Source: Gyrodactylus bullatarudis
Lineage: Eukaryota; Platyhelminthes; Monogenea; Gyrodactylidea; Gyrodactylidae
Direction of reading: 5' to 3'
DNA length: 64,000 nucleotides
NCBI GenBank assembly: GCA_012064415.1
Contig: SSNU01000265.1
Location: forward strand, 242,598-306,597
Part shown: one piece after another, positions 48,491 to 59,049 of the stretch
How the letters are laid out: every line of letters starts with the position of its first letter
How positions within the stretch are numbered: position 1 is the first letter of the stretch
Notes under the pieces: model-generated
Told to the model about the DNA's origin: nothing
Database searches by the model: none
The model's input: only the letters and a program-made list of their open reading frames with translations
Made by a program: the position numbers and the translations under genes

Positions 48491-51384
48491 ATAGTATTTT
48501 TACCTTTATTGGGAAATAAAAGATCATAGAAAAATTCATTCAGTTATCATTTGATAGATGTAATTTTCTTGTGCATCTAACAGTGTTAATTTGAAAATAA
48601 TAATGTCGAAAACAACGAGAATTTAGAATAATAGAAGCACCTCACATATTAATTCGACCACTATAGAATTTGATAAATGTTGTTAACATTGGGAGAATCA
48701 AATCTGAAATGTAGTAGGAAAATGTGTTAGCAAAATGAAAGCATGTCTTGTTTTTATAGCAAATTCTTTAGGTTATCAGAAAGCTCAGACAGGTGGTGTC
48801 AGCTAATCTATATTGAAATTCTATCCATCATATCCAAAATAGCAAAATCACTGCCCTATACCCGAAATAATAATATTGATATTCACATCACTACTATATA
48901 GTAATTAGGGCAGTTCATAACCAGAATTATTCTTACACTGAGAGAATACAACGTTGATATTTTCAAAACAAAATTCACAACTTTTTTCCATCATTTAGTT
49001 CATCTCGTGAGGGTTATAGCAGCCAAATGCTTATTTCTAAAATTAACATTTTCTTGGGTAGATATTCTATATTTGTAAGGGAGTGACTTTTTTTAGAATA
49101 AAAATGGGTCTCAAAAATGTTCCAAAGTTTTTGAAATCCGAATTTTTGCCGAATTTCATGTAATGGGGTGATTTCAGACATTGATGGAAAAATCAGAATT
49201 TAGAAATCGGTTGTAAATGAGCAAATTGGCTAAAAACCTCCACAAAAGCCGAAATACTTTGAGAAAAAATGTCTCACACGAGGGAAACTGCTTTAACTCA
49301 TCTATGCATTTAATTTCATCTAATAATTATCAGGGCATCAAGGAAAATGACTATAGATTTCTGCTGCATGCTCGAAAGAACTTTTCATTGAAGTCACACT
49401 ACTCATTAGTAAAACCCATTTTTTGTGTATATTCAGATAAATACAAAAATTCAGGCTCAGTAGTGCCTCTGTAATGAATGTGGAAAATGAATTTATTCCG
49501 ACCCAAAATTTTCATTGTTAAAATTTTAAAAAGTGACCGTTCAACATTGTCGGAAGTTAATTGTTCATTTTATGGCAAACTTGAAAATCCCATGATTTAA
49601 GAGATGCTTTTCCAAACTACAAATCATTATTTGTTAATGAAATTTGATTGTTATGCATATTCAGCCAATCTATTCAGATGATAATTTTCAGCCAATCAAA
49701 ATCCTCCTTTGTGTTTCACTTTTATTTGACTTGCTCTCCTGTGACAAAACTTACTTTAATTTCTATTAACGCGATTTTTTACATTGGCTGAATATCTTAT
49801 GTACAAATCTGTTTGTTGTCAATCATATTCACGGATTAATTTACATTAATGATTGGACTAGGGAATTGTAATGATCCTGCAATATTGGACTCAGAAAATG
49901 CTACCTTTCTCGAACCAGGGTGAGTATATTTAATTGATTAAATTAATTTTATTGTCACAAGATAAAATTATACTTATTTAGAATTACGAGCCAAAAATTC
50001 ATTCTATAATTGAATGAAATTTATGAAATAATAACTAAATTTAACAAAATAAAATTTTTTCATACTGCTTTTCATAAAACCTTTATCCTATAGCACGTCT
50101 GTTCGCAATCAACCCAAAATTGTGTACAGCATAATATCAATATTTTGTAACGTTGGTTTTTGAGTGAACTGCCAATCTCATGAGTTCTTATAAATTAATA
50201 ACATGCCAAGTTATTTCATAAATAAAAATCCCTATTTCCAGCATGAGTCATCAGTGTGATACATGCCAAAAAAGTATTATAAATTATAACCATTTAAAGA
50301 AGTAAAAATATCAAAAAATGACTAATTGCTCAAAGTTTTTAGGGGGAAAAATCTCAATCCTTCTGTAAATTGGGACAATATTTTCAGATGCAATTAAGTA
50401 ATTAGTTCTTAGTTAATCAAAGAACGCAAAATTCTGCGCTGGTTGATACCTAGTACATCAGCAAAAATTCATGTCAAGTCTCAAGAGTCTTCAACTTGAT
50501 AAATTCCATCCTGGTTTTCTTTCTTTCTTTCTGGTTCTTTAGATTGTATAACAACGATGAATCCCTAAATGTAAAGCGTCAGACGTAAAATTTTATAATT
50601 TTTCGAATGATGACACTTTTAGTGATTTATCTTGATTAATTCTGTATTTAATTTGGCAATTTTATAACAAACATTTTTAATCGACTAATCAGAATTGAGA
50701 ATTTTTAGTTAAAATTACTCCCAAAAGTTTATAGGAAAAATTTATTATTGAAGATGCTAAGAGAGGTTGAGATAAATTTTTCATTTTCATCCCTATCAAC
50801 CAAGTATTAGTTTTCTATATCAATTCTTTCATCTTTTCTCATTCATAAATCAAATAAGAAAGATTTATCAACATTTGAGAATACAGTCTACTTATCCGAG
50901 CATGAAAATAACTCTTTCATTTTCAAATACCACCGCATTCTTGGAAGAATTGAAGAGAGAAGAATAAATCGAAAAGGCGTTATTAATTCTCAAACTTGAC
51001 GAGTAATGCATATCAATCATTCCATTCTCGTTCTTGTCACATTTTGCATTATCTCTCGAAGAATTTGGGATCATTGGACATTTTCTTCATTGAGATGAAT
51101 AGAAAACTTTTGATTAATTCCAAAGTCGTACGATAAAGAACAAGTGGATAATTTTTTACTTTGAGACCATTTTTAAAGGTGCTCAATTGCAGAGAAATAT
51201 TCGAATGATACTAAATATCATTACTTAAGTCCCAGAGTATTTTTTTTCATGACTCGCATTCAATTTTTTGTCTATCCTAAGGTTTTTGAGTACGCTGATT
51301 ACGAATCTACAGTTGTTGTAACGCAATTACTTTTGGTTCAAAAGTTATCGATCAAAAAATGACCCAGTTTTTTGATCCAAAAAC
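48491..51384. other. Intergenic stretch, largely unassigned
   Basis: No gene is recognised. A plus-strand frame at 49217-49474 (85 codons, with HLISSNNYQGIKENDYRFLL) has no known motif and no splice context. A diverged copy of the Penelope-type terminal repeat lies around 50150-50290. The remainder is AT-rich. Confidence 0.5.
50150..50290 (-). repeat. Diverged copy of the Penelope-type terminal repeat
   Basis: The segment with ACATGCCAAGTTATTTCATA and CATGAGTCATCAGTGTGATA matches the outer half of the arm at 54834-55074 (GATGCCAGATTATTTCAGAA, CATACTCATCAGTGTGGCAC) with clear divergence. On the minus strand it keeps CTGATGA (50248-50254) and GAAA (50235-50238), the two invariant boxes of a hammerhead ribozyme, nine bases apart. 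Confidence 0.55.
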
Positions 51385-52103
51385 AGGTAATCTTTGTAGC
51401 TTTAGTAGATTGAGTTCAGACGGTTGCATTTATGAATTCTACAGGTAAGATTACTCGATAAAAGTTATCTTAATTTCTCCCTATAACCCTGGGAAGTAGG
51501 TTATCAAAAATACGTTTTAAACAAAAATTAATTTTTCAAAAAAAATTAACTCTCTTTAAATTAGTATATTGCGAGTTTAACCCTTGCACTGGAAATGGGG
51601 TCCATCGGACCCCAACAAGAATTCGAAGCCCGACAATTTTTTTATTTTCAAGATGAGACAAGTGAAACTCCAGGACATCTTTCAGATACTATTGATAAAA
51701 TGAAAGCAGCTGATGATTTCTCCAACTCATCAGAAGAAGATGAAATTTTACCAGATCCAGAAGAAGAAGAACCAACAGATGATGGATTCGACCATAATTT
51801 GGATCATAATTATTATAATACAATTGTATCAGAGTGTGGAGCTATCAAGTATTCATCTTTACCCCCCATCAACTCCCAAACTCCAGCACATAACATCATA
51901 AACTTCAGAAGTGGATTAACGCTTCATTCTCGTAAAATGGTTGACCAGGCTGATAGAGCCAAGATCTTTGCGTATTCCAGGAGATTAATAAACTTCCTAT
52001 CGAATGGGTGGTAAACAAATTTTTTTCTGATGCTTGAATGAATAATAATGAGGTGCTAAAGTGACATGTGATTGAACTATCACTGTGGGACTTTACGAGT
52101 TAA
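51385..52103 (+). mobile_element. piggyBac-like element remnant with shared 5' flank
   Basis: A piggyBac-type left end, TTAACCCTTGCACTGG, starts at 51577 and is followed by an imperfect palindrome, GGGGTCCATCGGACCCC. The right end ACTTTACGAGTTAA closes at 52103, so the bounded element is 527 bp. Upstream, 51385-51575 matches the flank of the 46-kb remnant, so the repeated unit is larger than the TTAA-bounded part. The interior is the N-terminal part of a transposase frame. Confidence 0.7.
51595..52014 (+). pseudogene. piggyBac-like transposase, N-terminal 139 residues only
   Basis: The frame opens with an ATG inside the terminal repeat (MGSIGPQQEFEARQFFYFQD). It passes through an acidic, serine-rich stretch (SNSSEEDEILPDPEEEEPTD) typical of piggyBac N termini, then reaches PINSQTPAHNIINFRSGLTL, equivalent to the P-x-x-x-x-T-x-x-H-N-I-x-x-x-x-x-G-x-T motif just before the catalytic domain. 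It stops after SNGW. The DDD catalytic domain is gone. The reading frame itself is intact, so a short protein is possible, but nothing shows that it is used. Confidence 0.7.
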
Positions 52104-54833
52104 ATCTGAAATGTCGTAGGATCAAGTCAAAAATAGGTTTATTCAAGTCCCGTTTATGAAAATTGTGGTGCTTTATTTTTTGCGAATTGCGTTAAAGCTG
52201 ATTCGGAACAGAATCGTAATCTACGCAAAATATACCTTAACCATCCGACCATTAGTGTTATTTTTTAAACGTCTGGCCTATCCAGACTTGTAGCCGGTGA
52301 AAGATTGAGTCATCTATTTTATATTTGAACTCTTTCATTGGTTCATTTCTTTCAAAAGAACCTTTTGGTCATCCTCTCACTTTGAAGGCAGCATACATTT
52401 TCCAATGAAATAAAATTTGGCGCTTACGTGAAAAATTCGAGTTTGTGATGAAAAAATTGTCAAATTTGTAAGAACCATAAACTTCCATCTTTAAATTATT
52501 TACATTGTATTCTTTCGATTTCTAGCCTGGGTCAGAATCTGAATGAGCTCTTCAGGAGAAATTCGAATGATGCAGAAAACATATGGTTTATGAACTGGTT
52601 GCAACAAAAACAATTTAGTATTAAAATGAACCTGATGAAAAATTTGCTGAATTAGATTTCGGCCATTTTTCTCATGATGGAAGCTAAAATATGGAGCCTA
52701 ATCATTTTTAATATAGCATAGGTAAAATAAGCTATGCGGATCAACTATTTCTATCAAAGGCACGAAACCTTCGATGACTACTTGAAAGTAATAATAAGAT
52801 CAAATTTGAGAGATTTATGACAAAAAATGTAACTTTAAGAAAATAATTTTGGATAAAGATTTAAATAGTTCGAACTAAAATTTCATTCTGAACCACATTT
52901 TCAACCAGGGAAAATTAAATTGAACATATTAGAATTGAAAAATCCATCCCTAATGTACATTGTATAAAGATTGATAAAAGATTGTCAAACATCAATTTTT
53001 GTTAATTAATACTCTATTTTAAAATGAATTTGGAATCTTCCGACAGGAAAAAACATTTTTCTCCAGTGCATTAATATATATCCGACTCATTTATGGAAAC
53101 TGCTGTGGAAAACGAAAATGAAAAAATGTATTACATCAAGGCTATTTTTAAAACTCTTTGAGATTTAAAAACGAAGCTCAGGTGAATTTCGATGAAATAA
53201 AAATATCGTCTTCATTAACCGATTGAAATTCAAATTATCATCAAGAAGCAATTCTTATAGTTTTAATGCCAACTTTAGAATGCTTGATCTTGCAATTCAA
53301 CATTGGTTTTACTTCAAACGATTTCCTAAATGCACTAAAAAATTGTTGATGGACCTGAGATTTGAACTGTTGTATTACTGATTAGACCATATCAGTCAGT
53401 TTATAAATCTATTGATGAATTCAATCCAACTTCCCTATCAGAAGAATTTCTGAGTACAGTTTTTTAGCCTGTAAATACTTGTGTATTAGCTAAAATCTCG
53501 AGATGAAGAGCTGTTCTGTTCTACAACTTGATAATTTTTTATTCAAATAAACCTAGCTGACGTGGGAGCTTTAAAATCAAATCTAAAAAATTCCCTCACT
53601 CTGACAGGAATTTTACTTTTCCACTCCGAACCCTGAGTAAATTCTTCAAATGGGAAGTCATAAATTAGAAATATCCTTTTGCTTTCTTCGATAACTTTGA
53701 CGCTGGAATACGAGAGAAGAAGAAAGTTTTTATGTCTTTTATTTTTCAAAATATTTTTTTACCGACTCATAAAAATTGTTCTCACACTCATAAACTCCCT
53801 TTTTTGATACAAAATCGTTAGAGGGGAAGCAAACTAGCTTAAGCATCAATCAAAAATTTCCCTTCCTTTTTGGACTTCATCATCAAAAAAAAAAATTTCT
53901 TTTGCTCTCTACAAATTATACAAATCACCTCTTAAAATATCTCCTACAAAACTGTTTCCTTCTTTAAAAAAATAACTTTTTTGCAGGGAAATTCTTGGGA
54001 TTTCCATATTGACATTTTTAAGCCACAAAAATTATCTATTATTCAATCATTTTTCTCTCTAGAAAAAAATCTCTCTTTTGTACACGAATAAGTCAAGCTG
54101 AAATTAATGGCTAATAAATTCATTTTGTTCTTTTTCTGCTGCTGCTGCCAACTATTGGTTGGTTTTCCTAGCAGATAACAAGCCACGATGACATTTCCCC
54201 CAATCTGTTTATATATTTAGGTTAGAGGGAATCGTTAGAGTGAAGATAATCCTCCGTTTGTTAAATATATCTGTCACCTTCTTTATCCTTCTTTTACAAG
54301 CGTTCATCTCCAAGTGAGGCAAAATTCTTTATGAGGTTTTTTGCAACTTCACTTTTGCCTTCCCATAATTATGAGCCTATCAAGAATTATTTTCACATAA
54401 ATCAACCTTTAGCTGTTCTTGTTGGTGAAAAATTTGTTCCCGGTGTTAAAAAGGTTAATTCAATTTACATGAATTAGGCTAATTAGTCCGTTCAAGAGCT
54501 AAAAATTCTAACCAAAGGCAGCTTAATTTTTACCAAATCTTTTGAAGCTTTACGAAAATATGATCATTTTATCTAAACCCAAAAGATTATGTTCTTATGC
54601 AAATGACTGTCAATATGATTGACTACTTCTTTCCTTTGATTACAAACAGATAATATTGAATCAAAATAATTATAATTTTTGCATTTAATCTCAGAGTAAT
54701 TGCTAATTGTAAAGAGATCAATTATTTAAACCTGGTTTGCTGTATGCTGGAAAAATTATCAATATTTTTTAACTGAGATAAATGTTCAGAGACATTGGTT
54801 TTGAGCTGAGCTACCGATGTCATACGTTAATAA
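52104..54833. other. Intergenic, no gene seen
   Basis: This stretch is AT-rich with partial fold-back arms (about 52430-52500, TTTGTAAGAACCATAAACTTC). Short frames such as 53543-53749 on the minus strand show no motif. An A-rich tract lies near 53887. Confidence 0.5.
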
Positions 54834-55074
54834 GAAATAAGAAGATGCCAGATTATTTCAGAAATAAAGATCTCTATTTCGGACATACTCATCAGTGTGG
54901 CACATGCCATATAAATACTGGTTTTACAAGAAAGAAAAAAGGTGATGTTATTGGTCGAAATTTCAACTCGAAATCTACAATTGGTTAATGCCTGTTACCA
55001 GGTAAGAAATGTTGAATTTATAATTTTGTACAGTTTCAAGTGACAATGGTAATTACAATTATAGTTCTTAAAAA
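54834..55074 (-). repeat. Penelope-type terminal repeat, left arm
   Basis: This 241-bp arm is a virtually perfect reverse complement of 55807-56047 and lies just 3' of the GIY-YIG coding remnant, in the sense of that gene. Read on the minus strand it contains CTGATGA and GAAA boxes (54877-54895). The plus-strand frame at 54782-54988 runs through it and is not a gene. Confidence 0.8.
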
Positions 55075-55121
55075 TTTTTTCAATCGTGTTAAAAATAATA
55101 ATGCATGATAATTGTCATTGA

Positions 55122-55841
55122 TTATTGTGTTGCCGAGATGAATTGAGTTATCTGCTGATTTGTTTCTACCTCTTCTCGTCTTCTCTTCCTCGGAGGGGTT
55201 TGGGATCCCATTGGATTTCTCTCCCTTGGCCTAGGGAGGCTCATTGGTTTTACGTGATTCTTTTGACTACAGAGATTTGGCTTTTGTTCGTTAATAAGAT
55301 AGGCTTCTGCTGCTTTCAAGATGTAACCGTTTTTCCCTGATGGTTTTTAAATTATTTCAAAGTCTTGAGGGGAAACTTGGGCATTACATGTTCTCAAGTG
55401 CTCTCTGATGGCCGTCTGACCCTTAAAGAGGTGTTCATCAATCCTATCTTCAAGTCTTCTTGTCGTGCGTCCAATGTAAACTGAATCGCAAGGGCATTTA
55501 AACTTTTAGATTAGATTGCTCTTATTGGAGGCTTCCATTTCGTCTTTGGAGCAGTTAGTAAACAGCTTCTTTGTCTTGAAAATCGTTCTCATGTTGCCAT
55601 CTGGATAAGTATCACTGAAAACTTGATTGATTTTCGTTTGGAGAGTTGCTGTTATCTTATCTCCTCTGTATGGTAAATTCAAGATCACAGTCTCACCTTC
55701 CTGTTCCTTTGGTTTCCCTTTTGGCGTATAAAGCTTTGAAAGACGGTCGTTGATTGATTCAATTGGATAATCATTCGACAAGAAAATTCTGATCAGGTCT
55801 TTAGTCTTTTTAAGAACTATAATTGTAATTACCATTGTCAC
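55122..55841 (-). pseudogene. Penelope-like element: RT C-terminal part plus GIY-YIG endonuclease, with stops
   Basis: One frame runs the whole length, interrupted by two TAA codons (55506-55508 and 55347-55349). The N-terminal part, with NDYPIESINDRLSKLY and ILNLPYRGDKITATLQTKIN, fits the region after the reverse transcriptase of Penelope-like elements. Then comes the CPCDSVYIGRTTRRLEDRID endonuclease motif with a following EH, and later AAEAYLINEQKPNLCSQKNH, the conserved Glu region of GIY-YIG nucleases. The basic tail has PPRKRRREEV. The reverse transcriptase core is missing, so this is a 5'-truncated, inactive copy flanked by inverted terminal repeats. Confidence 0.82.
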
Positions 55842-56047
55842 TTGAAACTGTACAAAATTATAAATTCAACATTTCTTACCTGGTAACAGGCATTAACCAA
55901 TTGTAGATTTCGAGTTGAAATTTCGACCAATAACATCACCTTTTTTCTTTCTTGTAAAACCAGTATTTATATGGCATGTGCCACACTGATGAGTATGTCC
56001 GAAATAGAGATCTTTATTTCTGAAATAATCTGGCATCTTCTTATTTC
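55807..56047 (+). repeat. Penelope-type terminal repeat, right arm (inverted copy)
   Basis: This arm is the inverted partner of 54834-55074 and abuts the 5' side of the truncated reading frame; the frame even begins within it. Inverted terminal repeats next to 5' truncation are a known structure of Penelope-like elements. On the plus strand CTGATGA lies at 55986-55992 and GAAA at 56001-56004. Confidence 0.8.
55980..56030 (+). ncRNA. Candidate hammerhead ribozyme core in a Penelope terminal repeat
   Basis: The invariant boxes CTGATGA and GAAA are eight bases apart. The sequence after GAAA can fold as a small hairpin (ATAGA, GATC loop, TTTAT), placing a cleavable NUH triplet next to it. Penelope-like elements are known to carry minimal hammerheads in their terminal repeats. 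Stem II would be a single G-C pair and stem I pairing is weak by eye, so activity is uncertain. The same core is present in the left arm (54877-54895, -) and, diverged, at 50235-50254 (-). Confidence 0.4.
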
Positions 56048-56221
56048 CAATATTTTTTATTCGTGCCCAAATGCTTTTACAATTACACTCAAGGATTGAA
56101 TATATTTTTCGATTGCATTAATTTAAATTATTGGTTCTTGCACTCATAAGCAAGATTTGGGAAATGGAACGATTCGCTGGGTCTCTTCAGACTCTAGTTT
56201 GCTGGTTTATATTCAAATTAT

Positions 56222-56467
56222 AAAACTAATTGACATGAAGTTAAAAATCTATAATTATCAATTTCGATTTAATGCCAAATCCCATTTTTTTTAATTTAGT
56301 TAAAATTTCTATTGTTTTAAAAGTGGAGGAGTGAGCAAAAGAAGTTTTTCTGGACCAAGATTAGATGGTAAAACAAATTGATTAAAACGAACCGATGATA
56401 TCGGTTGGAAGTTGATTTCTTGATCATTTTCTTGTAAAAATCACAGATTCCTAATTTCTTATTACAG
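56222..56467. repeat. Fold-back element, short copy
   Basis: The left end AAACTAATTGACATGAAGTT and the right end GTAAAAATCACAGATTCCTA, with TAATTTCTT following, correspond to the arms of the family at 14856-15620. The inner blocks AAAAGTGGAGGAGTGAGCAA and CCAAGATTAGATGG are also shared. A palindromic-MITE fragment (GGGTCTCTTCAGACTCTAG, about 56180-56200) lies directly upstream. Confidence 0.55.
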
Positions 56468-57779
56468 TCATTTTACGAAATTAGTGGGTTATTTATAATA
56501 CCAAAAATATATTTTATGCAGCCTTTAATGGTTCTTTCGTCAAGACTTTTCTCAAATATTTCAATTTACTCTCAAAGTTTAAATAAATGAAAAAATCGCG
56601 CCAGCTTGGAATTAATCCTAAAAAATCTTTTCGAATTTCTTTTACAAAGAAAGTGTACCTTTTGAATCGGTTACTAAAAAAAATTTAGAAAATTTTAGCT
56701 TTAGCAACTTAATTGCTAATAAACATTTAAAGCAGATTTAGTACCCCTCTCTATCTCAAGGTCTTTTCTCAGGATATAGCATACTTAAAACTCTTTGATT
56801 GGACCCTGAAAAAAGTATTTAGAAAGGTTGATCTCAAGTTGAATGATCACTGATCATTGATCAGATGCGATCAATTTTCCACAACCCATGATTTCCATAT
56901 TGAAATAATAAATTTATTCTCTTTTGCATGTATTTTTTTCTTGTAAAAGAAACTAATTTAAATTCTCCATAAAAATAACGAAAAATGAAATTGAATAGAA
57001 GAATGATCATTGAACCTTTATACAGTTTGTCTCTTCGTAACACAGACTAACCCACTAATGTATGTTAAATTAATTTTAAAAGCATAAACAGATATCTCTC
57101 TTTCTGTATACAGTATATGAAGTAGTGTATATATATACAAAGATTACCACATTTCGCATTAATTCTACAAGATTGATTCTACCAATTTTACCAGTAAGAG
57201 AGATAATCAAACAGGACAGAACGCATTTTATCTCTTCGTGTACATTTTGTAGAATACATAATATACATTGAGATTTGTAATAGAATATCAATAGAAAGAA
57301 GGAGCATGGAATTGTAGATTGTTCATTCAACATGTAAAAAATGTTCCATTTTAAAAGAATAAATTAATTAATCTTCAAATCTCAACATGGATTAACTAAT
57401 TAATTCAGAATTTATAATCGCTAAAGACTTTTCAAAAATCGATCGCTAATTAAAATCCATTGAAAAATCTTAAAAAGGCAAATTATTTACAGTAGTATAG
57501 TTGTAGTTGTCGATATTTTTATGATTGAAATATTCACGTAAATTCACGTCCAAAAATCCACTTAAAATTATATTTGGGATATTAGGAATTAAGAAATATA
57601 GTCATTGAGGCCAAATGTACATTTCTTAAAGCATCATCATTGACAATAAGTTAAGAATTCATTATTCATATAATAATTTACAAACTATGAAAAATAAATT
57701 GTAAAGCTCAAAGAAAACCAGTATAAAAAACACCAAAAGATGTTAAAGATTTATGAAGAATTTCTCCTTCACCCAAAGG
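56468..57779. other. Intergenic, no gene seen
   Basis: The repeat at about 56580-56700 (AAAAAATCGCGCCAGCTTGG, TTTTGAATCGGTTACTAAAA) also occurs near 21960-22060. The minus-strand frames at 56861-57043 and 57076-57333 are hydrophobic and show no motif or splice context. Confidence 0.45.
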
Positions 57780-57964
57780 TCTGTACTCTCAAATCGAAAA
57801 ATTTGAGATTGAAGCTTCGTGACCTTCCTGTCTAAGATACCTGTTTACCGCTCTATATTTTTAAGATGATCGTTATCTCTAGCTCTTAACTTCCTAATCG
57901 TACGACCTATATATGAAGCTCCCCAGTCACATTGGGATATATAAATCGATAGAGTTTTAAATAA
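57775..57964 (-). pseudogene. Second GIY-YIG endonuclease fragment (Penelope-like)
   Basis: On the minus strand a frame reads IYISQCDWGASYIGRTIRKL then RARDNDHLKNIER, a stop, and TGILDRKVTKLQSQIFRFES. The C-x-W-x-x-S-Y-I-G-R-T-x-R-x-L-x-x-R motif is the GIY-YIG core of Penelope-like elements. It is not a copy of the 55-kb element: the sequences differ at many positions, so a second lineage or an older insertion is likely. No reverse transcriptase is seen nearby. Confidence 0.65.
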
Positions 57965-58122
57965 AATTTTCAATTTTATATTATTATAAATTATAATTTA
58001 TAATGTTAATCGATAATATTAGATTTTCTTAATTGAATCAATGCTGATTTTTGATTTTAAGCAAAATTGCAGAAGAAATTCTTCATAAATCTAAATGAAC
58101 AAGACTTATGTGTTTGAAAGAA

Positions 58123-58460
58123 CTTTTCTTATAATCTTCAACTACCTTGGCCTATGTGAGCTCTTTCACTTTTCTCTCCAATGTTTGGATAATTTGAGCT
58201 ATTTGCCCCACAGTTTCATCATGAGGTTATCTGAAGGAAAATCCAGTTCAAAATCGAAGTGATTGCGTAGTAAAAATTTATTGAAAAATGAGCTGCGATT
58301 TGAAAAATTCTTGATTTTTAAAACAAAATGATATAATGGCGAAGCATTTTCGGTACATGCTTCAATACAAATTAATGTGTGTTCAAAATAATTACATTTC
58401 ATTCATTTAATCAACTACCATGGCCTATGTGAGCTTTTACACCTTTTTCTCTTCACTGTT
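58123..58460. repeat. Pair of direct repeats about 285 bp apart
   Basis: TCTTCAACTACCTTGGCCTATGTGAGC-like sequence near 58136 recurs near 58408 as AATCAACTACCATGGCCTAT followed by GTGAGCTTTT. Both are followed by a pyrimidine-rich TTTCTCT stretch. It could be a small tandem duplication. A minus-strand frame (58199-58402, 67 codons) lies between them with no recognised motif. Confidence 0.45.
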
Positions 58461-58590
58461 GCTATTTATTGAAGAGTTTCTGGTTTTTTTTCAGCTTACA
58501 TAATAATTCTTATTTCCATTCAGGACTCTTATATTCTTTTAACTCATACTATTTCTTTGTAAATTGTAAATTATTATTTTTCATTCAAAC

Positions 58591-59049
58591 TTAAACTTTT
58601 ATCATTTTCAAAGAAAAACCACGGATGATCCTTTGAGAAATGCGCATTTTGTTACATATATTTTTTTCACATATTTCTAAATGCTTAGATAGTTCTATTA
58701 GAAAAGTTGGTACTAATATGAGGTTAAAAATTTCCTCATACCCTAGTCTATACAGTCTGATATCTGTAGAGAAGAGAATTAAGTCGAATTTTATTTCTTT
58801 TTCGAATATTTTGATAAGTTGATCGCACGTAAATCGTTTTTTGCAGAGGTACGGATTTTTCCGTTTGGGGTTTAGATATTTAGAAATTGTAGCAATAGAG
58901 TTCAAGCTAAATTTGAATTTTCTCAATCCAGGGCTCAAAAAATTGTTGGCAGACTCAAAAACAGAATGATATTTTTGTACTAATGAGTCACGAACTATGA
59001 AAAATGATAAAGTTATAATTAGCAATAAAAAACAAGTTGAGAATCGCAT
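58591..59049 (-). CDS. Possible secreted or membrane-anchored protein, 152 aa, unrecognised
   Basis: A frame of 152 codons is unusually long for DNA of this composition. It starts MRFSTCFLLLIITLSFFIVR, which has the basic-hydrophobic pattern of a signal peptide or an N-terminal anchor. The mature part is Lys- and Ile-rich with cysteines in YLCKKRFTCDQL and EICEKNICNKM. No family is recognised, no splice sites are needed, and an AATAAA-type signal is easy to find by chance here. It may be a single-exon gene, one exon of a larger gene, or a chance frame. Confidence 0.35.
   Translation of the reverse strand: MRFSTCFLLLIITLSFFIVRDSLVQKYHSVFESANNFLSPGLRKFKFSLNSIATISKYLNPKRKNPYLCKKRFTCDQLIKIFEKEIKFDLILFSTDIRLYRLGYEEIFNLILVPTFLIELSKHLEICEKNICNKMRISQRIIRGFSLKMIKV

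Noticed and set aside
54782..54988. 68-codon frame with a C-x-x-C and His pattern resembling a zinc-binding motif
   Set aside because: It lies in the Penelope terminal repeat, and the inverted copy carries the complement; the Cys codons arise from repeat sequence.
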